DNA of 24,107 nucleotides from a virus. Numbering within the stretch: the stretch's first letter is position 1; every line of letters starts with the position of its first letter. Both the position numbers and the translations under genes were made by a program. The notes below the pieces were generated by a model. That model was not told the origin of the DNA. It saw only the letters and a program-made list of their open reading frames with translations, and made no database searches. This document shows positions 13,440 through 19,174 of the stretch, one piece after another. The DNA lies in the IMG/VR virus record IMGVR_UViG_3300030380_004626, positions 1 to 24,107 of that record; one strand, 5' to 3'.

Positions 13440-13856
13440 ATGCAAATGTTTCATCTTGATACTAAAATAAAACTCGAACAAAATGAGGACATGAGAAAAA
13501 CCGTGAGAAAACCTTTTAGAAACACTGAAACTGTAAATAGGCTAGGGTCGGGTCAAATGCGCTTCAAACGGCGTCTTGACCTACCTATGTGGCATCAGGA
13601 TCATCTACTTAAAGTATCACGAATTTTAATTGAAGCTGGAAAGCGGATAGAAAAAATCTCTAACGAGTCAGCATTAAGAAATGTTGACAAATGCTTAACT
13701 GCCCAAACTGTGTTAAAATTAGCTAACATTGACGCTAGCCGTTTAACTCCATTGGACCCAAGGGAACGCGGATCTGAATTAGGAGAATACACGGATAGAG
13801 GATGGGTAAATAAAGCGGGTCATGCTGAGTTGAATGCTCGGGATGATTTAGATTAA
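13440..13856 (+). CDS. Basic protein of unknown function, 138 aa
   Basis: Open frame from ATG 13440 to 13856 with no overlapping alternative. No good ribosome site precedes ATG 13440, and later in-frame ATGs (residue 3, residue 18) are possible starts. The middle is strongly basic (MRFKRRLDLPMWHQDHLLK) and contains a helical stretch near residues 60-95; the C-terminus is polar (DPRERGSELGEY). No domain recognised. May bind nucleic acid by charge; unproven. Confidence 0.5.
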   Translation: MQMFHLDTKIKLEQNEDMRKTVRKPFRNTETVNRLGSGQMRFKRRLDLPMWHQDHLLKVSRILIEAGKRIEKISNESALRNVDKCLTAQTVLKLANIDASRLTPLDPRERGSELGEYTDRGWVNKAGHAELNARDDLD

Positions 13857-13918
13857 GAGTATCTTGTACCCGTAAAAAGGTATTTAGTAGTAACATATAT
13901 AGAGCAGAGGACTCAATT

Positions 13919-14134
13919 ATGAAAAAACAAAGGCTTAGCTTGGAAGGTGCAAATCCCTTTCGCATAATATATATTATCTGTGGTTTAACTGTCCCTTTAG
14001 AAAAACTATACAATCAGATTAATCAGAGTAGGGCGCTTAGAACGTTCTATTCCGTAGTTGTGGATATTTTTAGTTTACTTAGCATTTTCGCGCTAGGTTA
14101 TATGTGGCTTGTAGCGGCCACATTTTTTTCATGA
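13919..14134 (+). CDS. Small membrane protein, 71 aa
   Basis: ATG 13919 preceded by AGAGGA. The basic N-terminus (MKKQRLSLEG) and a hydrophobic segment at about 13-27 (PFRIIYIICGLTVPL) are followed by a polar stretch and a strong C-terminal membrane segment (about 44-70, FYSVVVDIFSLLSIFALGYM). Two-helix inner-membrane topology is likely. Small phage membrane proteins outside the lysis module often act in superinfection exclusion; that is only a suggestion here. The 62-base gap upstream may hold a promoter, but no clear boxes were seen. Confidence 0.6.
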   Translation: MKKQRLSLEGANPFRIIYIICGLTVPLEKLYNQINQSRALRTFYSVVVDIFSLLSIFALGYMWLVAATFFS

Positions 14135-14409
14135 AGATTACAAAGGTTACCCCAGCTGACGTAGAAAGTGATTTAGACAACGTTAAGCTAAGGGAAGAGT
14201 TTGGAAAATCGCTTGATATTCTGGCTGAAAATCTTGCAATCGCAATGGCTGAAAGTAAACGCTGGCAATCTATAGAACAGATAAGTTCTGAGTCGTTAGA
14301 TGAAGCAATGGAAATTCTTGAAATTGCAGAAATTAGAAGTTCTTTTTGTACCTTTAAAAGAACAAAAGACGGGCTTTCTGTAGAGTATGAAGGGGGTCAC
14401 TTACATTGA
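14131..14409 (+). CDS. Acidic helical protein, 92 aa
   Basis: ATG 14131 overlaps the membrane-protein stop (ATGA); an in-frame GTG at 14104 would add 9 residues inside that gene and is not used. MKITKVTPADVESDL begins a strongly acidic, helical protein (LAENLAIAMAESKRW, EQISSESLDEAMEILEIAEI). No family recognised. Coupling with the membrane protein suggests they are made together. Confidence 0.6.
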   Translation: MKITKVTPADVESDLDNVKLREEFGKSLDILAENLAIAMAESKRWQSIEQISSESLDEAMEILEIAEIRSSFCTFKRTKDGLSVEYEGGHLH

Positions 14410-14672
14410 ATAGACCACCACTGACCTTAGCCCAAGAGCAAATTTACACTTACATAAAGGAGTTTCAAAAGGTTCATAAAAACCGCACTCCTAGTTTGCG
14501 TGAAATTGGATCTGGCTACATTGATGGTAAACAAGTTATTCCTGAGCGTAAAAGCAAGGGTAGCACATATAGGCTAGTTAAAACGCTAGTTAAGAAAAAA
14601 TATGTTGTGCAAAAGTTTTGGGATAACGTGCCTCATTGGGTTGTCGATGATGAGCAACAGCCTGATAATTGA
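14406..14672 (+). CDS. LexA-like winged-helix protein, TTG start, 88 aa
   Basis: TTG 14406 overlaps the preceding stop (TTGA), with AAGGGGG about 10 bases upstream. Residues 4-38 (PPLTLAQEQIYTYIKEFQKV then KNRTPSLREIG) match the LexA N-terminal DNA-binding domain pattern (LT.RQ..ILEFI...G..PS.REI). The recognition region is altered (SGYIDGKQVIPERKSKGSTY) before the last helix (RLVKTLVKKKYVV). There is no peptidase domain, so it is not a self-cleaving repressor. It may act as a regulator of this module. Confidence 0.6.
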   Translation: MNRPPLTLAQEQIYTYIKEFQKVHKNRTPSLREIGSGYIDGKQVIPERKSKGSTYRLVKTLVKKKYVVQKFWDNVPHWVVDDEQQPDN

Positions 14673-14673
14673 A

Positions 14674-14913
14674 ATGTTAGCTATGGCCGCAATAGAGAAT
14701 GAAAAAGTAAGACGAAGCTGGGGTTTGATGTATCATCAAAAATCAATACGAACCCACGCAGAGAAACTTTTAGATTTGTCTAAAAACGCTAAAAGAGTTG
14801 ATCGTATGTTAAAACGTGGACGTAGTTTAGAACATATAGCTAAGCGGCTTGGTTCATCAAAACAAACAGTAGGGCAGTTGATTAGTATTTATAAGCTGCC
14901 TCGGGAAGAATAA
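14674..14913 (+). CDS. Helix-turn-helix protein, last gene of the module
   Basis: About 79 aa from ATG 14674; in-frame upstream starts (14647, 14650, 14602) lie inside the preceding gene. Ribosome sites are weak for all. RGRSLEHIAKRLGSSKQTVGQLI (about residues 52-74) reads as a helix-turn-helix; the region before it is very basic (MLKRGRS, NAKRVDR). It ends directly before the bidirectional terminator. The third or fourth DNA-binding protein of the module, with no family assigned. Confidence 0.55.
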   Translation: MLAMAAIENEKVRRSWGLMYHQKSIRTHAEKLLDLSKNAKRVDRMLKRGRSLEHIAKRLGSSKQTVGQLISIYKLPREE

Positions 14914-14914
14914 T

Positions 14915-14936
14915 AAGGGGCGGGTAACCGCCCTTT
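14915..14936. terminator. Bidirectional terminator between the plus module and the lysis operon
   Basis: AAGGGGCGG, loop GTAA, CCGCCCTT: a GC-rich stem of six perfect pairs extended by G-T and A-T pairs. T-rich bases follow on both sides (TTTATCA on plus, CTTATTATTCTT on minus). It lies in the 24-base gap between convergent genes (stop 14913 and endolysin stop 14938). A 17-base core, GGGGCGGGTAACCGCCC, is repeated at 18163-18180 on the other strand. Confidence 0.75.
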
Positions 14937-14937
14937 A

Positions 14938-15549
14938 TCACTTCAACCATTCATAAATTTTTTGGGTTTCTTTTATTCTGTGATCAAGCCCGTTATAGCC
15001 CCCATTTACCCTTTTGGTGACTTTCTTAATTACTGGTTGGTCAATTCCTTTATCACATATTGTCCACAGATTGTTACGTTTGAAATACCAAATAGCGCTT
15101 TCCATAGCATAATCAGTAGATACCAGGTCCGGGTTTTCCATTACTTCAGGAATACGCATATCGCTGCTAAAAGCTCTATAGTTGTCCCTATGCGTGAGTT
15201 GTAAAAATCCTCGACCACGCCAAGCAAACCCTTGTCCCTCATTACCACCACGGCCACCATAAACAATGTCAGCTAAAGCTTTAGGGTTACGTTCAACTTT
15301 TTCAGCTTCAGCCTCAGTTTTAAAGTATTTGCCAAATACTCTTAAGATCGCTTCTTTAGAATAATTTAAGTTTTCTTCAGTGTACTTAAATGACCCGGAC
15401 TCGTGCACAGTTTGGCCAAGCAAGTGAGCTGCCCGGTTAGGGTTAAGGTCAAAGTGATTAGCAATTCCACGGGCAGTATTAGGGCCAAATTCTCCATCAG
15501 CAACTAAGCCATCACAACGGCTCTGTAATTTTTTTAATGCTTCACTCAT
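14938..15549 (-). CDS. Endolysin, GH19 chitinase-like muramidase
   Basis: A 203-aa protein. HLLGQTVHESGSFKYTEENL (residues 42-61) carries the general-acid Glu E50 and the second acidic site E58/E59, as in GH19 lysozymes (HExGxF...E). GRGFLQLTHRDNY and the AMESAIWYFKRNN segment match the substrate-cleft motifs of the family. Residues 1-30 (MSEALKKLQSRCDGL, VADGEFGPNTARGI) resemble a peptidoglycan-binding repeat. It cuts the cell wall after the holin opens the inner membrane; no signal peptide is seen, in keeping with holin dependence. The start overlaps the holin stop by 4 bases. Confidence 0.9.
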   Translation of the reverse strand: MSEALKKLQSRCDGLVADGEFGPNTARGIANHFDLNPNRAAHLLGQTVHESGSFKYTEENLNYSKEAILRVFGKYFKTEAEAEKVERNPKALADIVYGGRGGNEGQGFAWRGRGFLQLTHRDNYRAFSSDMRIPEVMENPDLVSTDYAMESAIWYFKRNNLWTICDKGIDQPVIKKVTKRVNGGYNGLDHRIKETQKIYEWLK

Positions 15550-15941
15550 TTTGTCAGACCTTTCTGTTTTTCGTATGTCCTAAGTCCACCTATTCCAAGC
15601 ATTCCACCAAGAACGGTTAGAAGCGTGCCCATATCAAAATCTGGCAAATCAGGTATTTCCAAACCAGCCACAGAACAAATGAAAATAATTAAATCTTTTA
15701 TGATAAAATGATAAGCAAACGCGACTGCACAAACCCAGCCCACGGCTGGACGCCAACCGCCCTTAAAAAGTGATCCTGACGCTGCTTCAGCTTTGTTAAT
15801 TTCCAATTGACCTAGTAACGCTTGTTGGGCGTGCTTATCGGCCATTGTTGCAAGTTCATGAGCAAGCTTTGCTTTTTGATCCTTGTCCTCTATTACCTTG
15901 TCTAATAGCCCAGAAACGGGCGCTATAAGGTCTTTAATCAT
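15546..15941 (-). CDS. Holin, 3TM GTA-type
   Basis: A 131-aa protein with a charged N-terminal half, then GGWRPAVGW (residues 61-69) at the start of the first membrane segment (64-92) and a second segment near 104-120 (MGTLLTVLGGMLGIGGL). The GWRP entrance motif and size match the 3TM holin family (PF11351-like) known from gene-transfer agents and marine phages. It forms the inner-membrane lesion that lets the endolysin out. It lies directly upstream of the endolysin, overlapping it by 4 bases. Confidence 0.8.
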   Translation of the reverse strand: MIKDLIAPVSGLLDKVIEDKDQKAKLAHELATMADKHAQQALLGQLEINKAEAASGSLFKGGWRPAVGWVCAVAFAYHFIIKDLIIFICSVAGLEIPDLPDFDMGTLLTVLGGMLGIGGLRTYEKQKGLTK

Positions 15942-16234
15942 TTTTTGCCTCCTAGTGCATTAAACCCAAAAAAAGCCCCCACAATGGCGCTTAGAGATCC
16001 GTACATCATCATCAAAACTGCATCAGCTTGGGCCATGCGTTCAGGTTGCAAAATGACCGCCACCGTACTGGCACACATTATAAGCAAAACGACCCAACAC
16101 ATTCTAAGTTGATTATCTCTTTTCTGGTTTTGATCTTTGTATTCTTCCTCAAGCCGTTTGAATTCAAGCTCATCAAACTCAGACTTTTCAATGGTTCCAT
16201 TTCCGTTTTTGTCTATTTTATTAAATTCCGTCAT
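15938..16234 (-). CDS. EF-hand membrane protein in the lysis cassette
   Basis: A 98-aa protein. DKNGNGTIEKSE at residues 8-19 is a textbook calcium-binding EF-hand loop (D8, N10, N12, T14, E16, E19). A charged helix (20-45) leads to two membrane segments at about 46-62 and 72-93. The gene overlaps the holin start by 4 bases. I recall similar EF-hand two-helix proteins from marine phages, of unproven role; a holin partner or antiholin is plausible from position. The loop predicts a calcium-dependent change, as only one hand is present, perhaps through dimers. Confidence 0.75.
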   Translation of the reverse strand: MTEFNKIDKNGNGTIEKSEFDELEFKRLEEEYKDQNQKRDNQLRMCWVVLLIMCASTVAVILQPERMAQADAVLMMMYGSLSAIVGAFFGFNALGGKK

Positions 16235-16331
16235 TTTTCATTATCCTTAACGCTAACCCCTTGTCAGATGTTTGAATTACCACCCGGCCATTTTTATAAA
16301 CCACCCATCTATTCCTCTTAACCTCAACCAT
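16221..16331 (-). CDS. Micro-ORF, 36 aa
   Basis: ATG 16331 to TAA 16223-16221: MVEVKRNRWVVYKNGRVVIQ then TSDKGLALRIMKNDGI. The start overlaps the previous gene's end (ATGGTTGA) and the stop overlaps the next gene's start by 14 bases. It has a compact strand-strand-helix pattern with no membrane segment. It fits tightly between two genes on a strand otherwise fully coding, which supports it; function unknown. Confidence 0.65.
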   Translation of the reverse strand: MVEVKRNRWVVYKNGRVVIQTSDKGLALRIMKNDGI

Positions 16332-16497
16332 TTTCATCCAGTAAAACACATTCTAAAATCATGTCATTTGAGGTTACCAACACTCCGGCTTTTTCTCTTT
16401 GAATTTCACAAATTTCTTTGCTGGGGTATTGATCCAAAAGATAATACTGAAGGTGCTCAGTTCTGATAAAATGGAACCATACAAGGGCATACATCAT
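16324..16497 (-). CDS. Small protein, 57 aa, of unknown function
   Basis: ATG 16497 overlaps the previous stop (ATGA). MMYALVWFHFIRTEHLQYYL begins with a beta-type hydrophobic stretch, then a helix (YPSKEICEIQREKAG) and a C-terminal strand (MILECVLLDENG). An in-frame ATG at 16524 is possible but lies inside the preceding gene. Proteins of this M-x-ALV...C...C layout occur in marine phages near lysis genes in my recollection, with no known function. Confidence 0.65.
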   Translation of the reverse strand: MMYALVWFHFIRTEHLQYYLLDQYPSKEICEIQREKAGVLVTSNDMILECVLLDENG

Positions 16498-16961
16498 GGG
16501 AGCCAATCCCTTACGTCCAACCATCCCATGTGATGGAGGTAGGCTGTAGAGCCAACGAAAGCCGCCGCAAGAAGTAGAACAATAGATGCAGTTGTAAGTG
16601 CTAAGTCAGCCCTTTCTTGTGCCTCACGCCTAGCTAAACGCTCTGCTTCTCGTTTTTCTGCTAAAACTTCCCTTCTAATCTTCAATAAAGTGTTCCAATG
16701 GGACGGACCCAACCCCGATTGCCTTACATCACAAACCCAGTCTTTTAGCTCTTTTTCAGCTTCAGCGGCTTGGATTTCTGCGGCCCAACGTGAGTAGGCT
16801 TCAGTCTTAACGTCTTTAGAAGTAATACCTTTTTTTTGTAGCTTCTTTTTAGCGTTGTCGGTTGCATCAAAAAAATTACCGATTTCTTTGCTTAGAGAAG
16901 CTAGAGACTTGCCAGCGGTAACGCCTAATTTTATAGATGAGAGAATGCTAATAGGATCGAT
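16494..16961 (-). CDS. MDPIS-type membrane-anchored protein with apparent ATC start
   Basis: The frame is open from just after a stop at 16967-16965. It encodes (I/M)DPISILSSIKLGVTAGKSL, then ASLSKEIGNFFDATDNAKKK, a charged coiled coil (REVLAEKREAERLARREAQE) and one membrane segment near residues 123-141, 155 aa in all. Related marine-phage proteins begin MDPI(S/T). Here the M codon is ATC (16961-16959), with GGGAG 7 bases upstream at ideal spacing. No ATG, GTG or TTG exists in frame until TTG at 16712, which would remove the first 83 residues. Either a rare AUC start, or a base error or mutation at the start codon. Confidence 0.65.
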   Translation of the reverse strand: MDPISILSSIKLGVTAGKSLASLSKEIGNFFDATDNAKKKLQKKGITSKDVKTEAYSRWAAEIQAAEAEKELKDWVCDVRQSGLGPSHWNTLLKIRREVLAEKREAERLARREAQERADLALTTASIVLLLAAAFVGSTAYLHHMGWLDVRDWLP

Positions 16962-16964
16962 TTT

Positions 16965-17381
16965 TTATCTCCCATCAGAATTGATAGGGCGGCGAGTTAG
17001 GTATTCTATTGTGTTTTCTAGGGTCTTAATTCTAGCTTGCAATTTGATGATTTGATTAAACTGTAAAAGGAACCCTTGCTGCGTTTCGTACACATCCTCA
17101 AATTCCTCATAGATTTCATCAATCGTGTCACCACCATCTTCCTCAACTTCGATGATATATTCAATTATTTCATCTATTTGTTCTGAGTTTTCTTCTACAT
17201 CTCTAATCAAATTAGTGCGGTCTACTGCCGAGTTCTGAACAGTCAACTTTTCCAAATCTGACTGCAATGCTTCAATGACTGAGGCTTGCTGGCTCATATA
17301 CCAGACGCCACCTCCTAAGGTACTACAGATCGCTATCACTGCGCTTCCAGCAAGGGCAATATTGACCTTAGGCAGTTCCAT
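16965..17381 (-). CDS. Membrane-anchored acidic coiled-coil protein
   Basis: A 138-aa protein with an N-terminal membrane segment (residues 9-28, ALAGSAVIAICSTLGGGVWY) and a long periplasmic or cytoplasmic acidic coiled coil, very rich in Glu, Asp and Ile (VEENSEQIDEIIEYIIEVEE). N-in topology with an outside coiled coil resembles i-spanins, but no o-spanin lipoprotein is seen nearby. Lies just before the ATC-start gene, with 3 bases between its stop and that start. Confidence 0.7.
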   Translation of the reverse strand: MELPKVNIALAGSAVIAICSTLGGGVWYMSQQASVIEALQSDLEKLTVQNSAVDRTNLIRDVEENSEQIDEIIEYIIEVEEDGGDTIDEIYEEFEDVYETQQGFLLQFNQIIKLQARIKTLENTIEYLTRRPINSDGR

Positions 17382-17384
17382 AGC

Positions 17385-17585
17385 TTACCCCATCAGGGTC
17401 ATGCGTAAGAGTAGGGCAATGATGAAACCGCTAGTTGCTAAATACACCATTTCCAAACGCTTTACGCGGTTAAATAAATCACGAAACTGTAAATCTACTT
17501 TTGTCTGTAGCTCTATTAGCTGTTTTTCCATCATATCTATTCGAGCGTGAGCTGAGGCTACAGTGCGCTTGTCTTGGTCTACCAT
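17385..17585 (-). CDS. Coiled-coil protein with C-terminal membrane segment
   Basis: About 66 aa from ATG 17585 (MVDQDKRTVASAHARIDMME), with GGAAGG 7 bases upstream; a longer frame to 17597 adds four residues. A heptad-like helix (MEKQLIELQTKVDLQFRDLF) leads to a membrane segment at the C-terminus (MVYLATSGFIIALLLRMTLM). Tail-anchored topology. Probably a lysis-region partner of the following N-terminally anchored coiled-coil protein; the pairing is inferred from complementary topology. Confidence 0.65.
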   Translation of the reverse strand: MVDQDKRTVASAHARIDMMEKQLIELQTKVDLQFRDLFNRVKRLEMVYLATSGFIIALLLRMTLMG

Positions 17586-17869
17586 GTGCCCTTCCAATCA
17601 CCTCTAAGCTTAGAAAATTCATTACTCATTAGTTTTCGTTTTATGACGTCCCTTATGCCCTCAACGTCAGTCCATTCAACACCAGCTTCTTTGAGCCAAA
17701 TGGCTAACACTGGCATTTCAATCTGACCCAAATGGATATTGTCATTCCCAAACTTATGGGGAGCCACTTCACGAGCATATTCAGCGTCTTTAAGCATACC
17801 GCTTACGTCATGCGTGTTTTTGACAATAAGGTTGTCACCATCCATCCACGATTTTTCTGCAATTTTCAT
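17579..17869 (-). CDS. Conserved-looking small phage protein, 96 aa
   Basis: The ATG shares a base with the upstream stop (TAATG). MKIAEKSWMDGDNLIVKNTH is followed by a helical section (DVSGMLKDAEYAREV), a histidine-containing stretch (IHLGQIEMPVLAIWLKEAGV) and a C-terminal LRGDWKGTW. I believe relatives are common after the capsid gene in marine phages, without known function. No membrane segment. Likely a minor virion or assembly protein. Confidence 0.7.
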   Translation of the reverse strand: MKIAEKSWMDGDNLIVKNTHDVSGMLKDAEYAREVAPHKFGNDNIHLGQIEMPVLAIWLKEAGVEWTDVEGIRDVIKRKLMSNEFSKLRGDWKGTW

Positions 17870-18129
17870 TATTCATATGCCTCATTAATGTCTGGCGTAC
17901 TCGGATCATCAGCTTTTAATGTGCCGTTTTTATTACGTGCTCGTTTCTTTTTTGCCGGGGTTTTTTTAGCGGTCGATTTAAACACAATGGTATCTTCAAC
18001 AGCTTCAAACGTGCCTGGTTTCATTTTATGAATTTTTGCAACTTCAGCTTTAGGTATATCAACAATATTGCCTTCAGATTGAATTCCTACAGATGTAGAA
18101 ACGCTTTTTGCTTTAATTATGTATTTCAT
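17869..18129 (-). CDS. Small protein with basic tail after the capsid gene, 86 aa
   Basis: MKYIIKAKSVSTSVGIQSEG starts a short beta-rich domain (to about residue 50), followed by a very basic segment (KSTAKKTPAKKKRARNKNG) and an acidic end. GAGGGGAGA lies before the ATG. It could be a decoration or head-completion protein with a nucleic-acid-binding tail, but no family is recognised. Preceded by a hairpin and a repeated 17-base element, so it may be expressed separately from the capsid gene. Confidence 0.65.
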   Translation of the reverse strand: MKYIIKAKSVSTSVGIQSEGNIVDIPKAEVAKIHKMKPGTFEAVEDTIVFKSTAKKTPAKKKRARNKNGTLKADDPSTPDINEAYE

Positions 18130-18145
18130 GGGTATCTCCCCTCAA

Positions 18146-18162
18146 TATCTTGTAGTTGTATA
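18146..18162 (-). promoter_or_regulatory. Repeated 17-base element, copy 2
   Basis: TATACAACTACAAGATA on the minus strand, identical to 9831-9815. It lies directly after the hairpin that follows the capsid gene and about 16 bases before the 86-aa gene's ATG. Arrangement of terminator-like hairpin then shared element then ribosome site suggests a new transcript start or an RNA processing point. Confidence 0.45.
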
Positions 18163-18180
18163 GGGGCGGTTACCCGCCCC
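18163..18180 (-). terminator. Hairpin after the capsid gene
   Basis: GGGGCGGGTAACCGCCCC on the minus strand: a perfect 7-bp stem with a 4-base loop, starting 8 bases after the capsid stop. No T-run follows, so it is more likely a partial terminator or a barrier that protects the capsid mRNA 3' end than a full stop. It shares 17 bases exactly with the terminator at 14915-14936. Confidence 0.55.
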
Positions 18181-18188
18181 ATAACTTA

Positions 18189-19157
18189 TTAAGATGTTGT
18201 ATTATCAGCTATCAGACCTGAGGCCGATTCATTAGCACACACCATGGTTATTTCCTGCGTGATTTGGCGGCGCTCTGAGTCCCCGGTTTTTGCCAAGGCT
18301 ACGTTTTTAGCCGCACGTAACACGCCTACGTGCCACATATCAGATTGCATAATCCATACATCTGATCCACGCACCTCCCTTGATGGTTGGAAGGAAATCT
18401 GACCCCACGGAGTCAGATACACCGACAAGCTATTAACAACCTTTTCATTGTCAGCCACAACGTTAGCTCTTTGATTGTTGTTTCCAACAAATGCCAATGC
18501 CTTGTTCATTTGGAACGGGCTAAGGTAGCACGTATCTGGCTCCCCTCCGTTGGTCCAAACAGATTGCATAACAGCGTCAAATTTACTCTGTGCAAAAGCC
18601 GTGGGGCTTCCGTCATCAACTCGCGAATCTGACCCGTCACCCGTAGCATTTGCTCCTGACGGTGAACCACCAGTAACAAAGTTAACGTTAGTTGTTACCC
18701 AAGTTGCAGCTCCAGCCATTTTACGGGCTGTAGTGGCATTTCCAGAAACCTTGCTTTGATTTGAAAATAAAGTTTTTTCGCAGTCCAACTTTTGTTCCTT
18801 GAGAACCTTTAGCATCTCGCTTGCCATGACACCACTTCGACCAGCGTGGTCTATGCTTGTATCGGTATCACTTACAGCCACAGAATTCTTAAAAATCTGA
18901 GTAACATTATTTAAGCGAGTTGTCTGAGTACGGGCCTCGGACACTGTATCATCACCTTCTATGTTGGCGTTATTTAGCGTGGATGCTCTTAAAGAAGATG
19001 TATTCCATTCATGCAAAGTGTTTGAAATTGATTTTTTCTGACACTTAGAAAAAAATGGAACACTTTCGGGGCTTATAAGATAAATTACATCCTCTAAGCT
19101 CTCTTTAATCGTATTAACCGCATCATAGGTATCTACGAGATTGCTTGGTTGTGCCAT
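18189..19157 (-). CDS. Major capsid protein, SU10 type (DUF5309)
   Basis: A 322-aa protein. The start (MAQPSNLVDTYDAVNTIKES, then IYLISPESVPFFSKC), the NTLHEWNTSSLRA segment and the VSEARTQTTRLNNVTQIFKN stretch match the SU10 major-capsid / DUF5309 family (PF17236-like) as I know it, a HK97-fold shell protein. AGGAGA precedes ATG 19157. It follows the scaffold gene by 17 bases, as usual. Length is normal, with no sign of truncation. Most highly expressed genes of a phage are here, consistent with the hairpin after it. Confidence 0.85.
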   Translation of the reverse strand: MAQPSNLVDTYDAVNTIKESLEDVIYLISPESVPFFSKCQKKSISNTLHEWNTSSLRASTLNNANIEGDDTVSEARTQTTRLNNVTQIFKNSVAVSDTDTSIDHAGRSGVMASEMLKVLKEQKLDCEKTLFSNQSKVSGNATTARKMAGAATWVTTNVNFVTGGSPSGANATGDGSDSRVDDGSPTAFAQSKFDAVMQSVWTNGGEPDTCYLSPFQMNKALAFVGNNNQRANVVADNEKVVNSLSVYLTPWGQISFQPSREVRGSDVWIMQSDMWHVGVLRAAKNVALAKTGDSERRQITQEITMVCANESASGLIADNTTS

Positions 19158-19174
19158 GGTTATTCTCCTACTGG

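Noticed and set aside
13857-13918. Promoter before the small membrane protein
   Set aside because: TTGTAC and TAACAT-like words are present but spacing is poor (over 20 bases); not strong enough to list.
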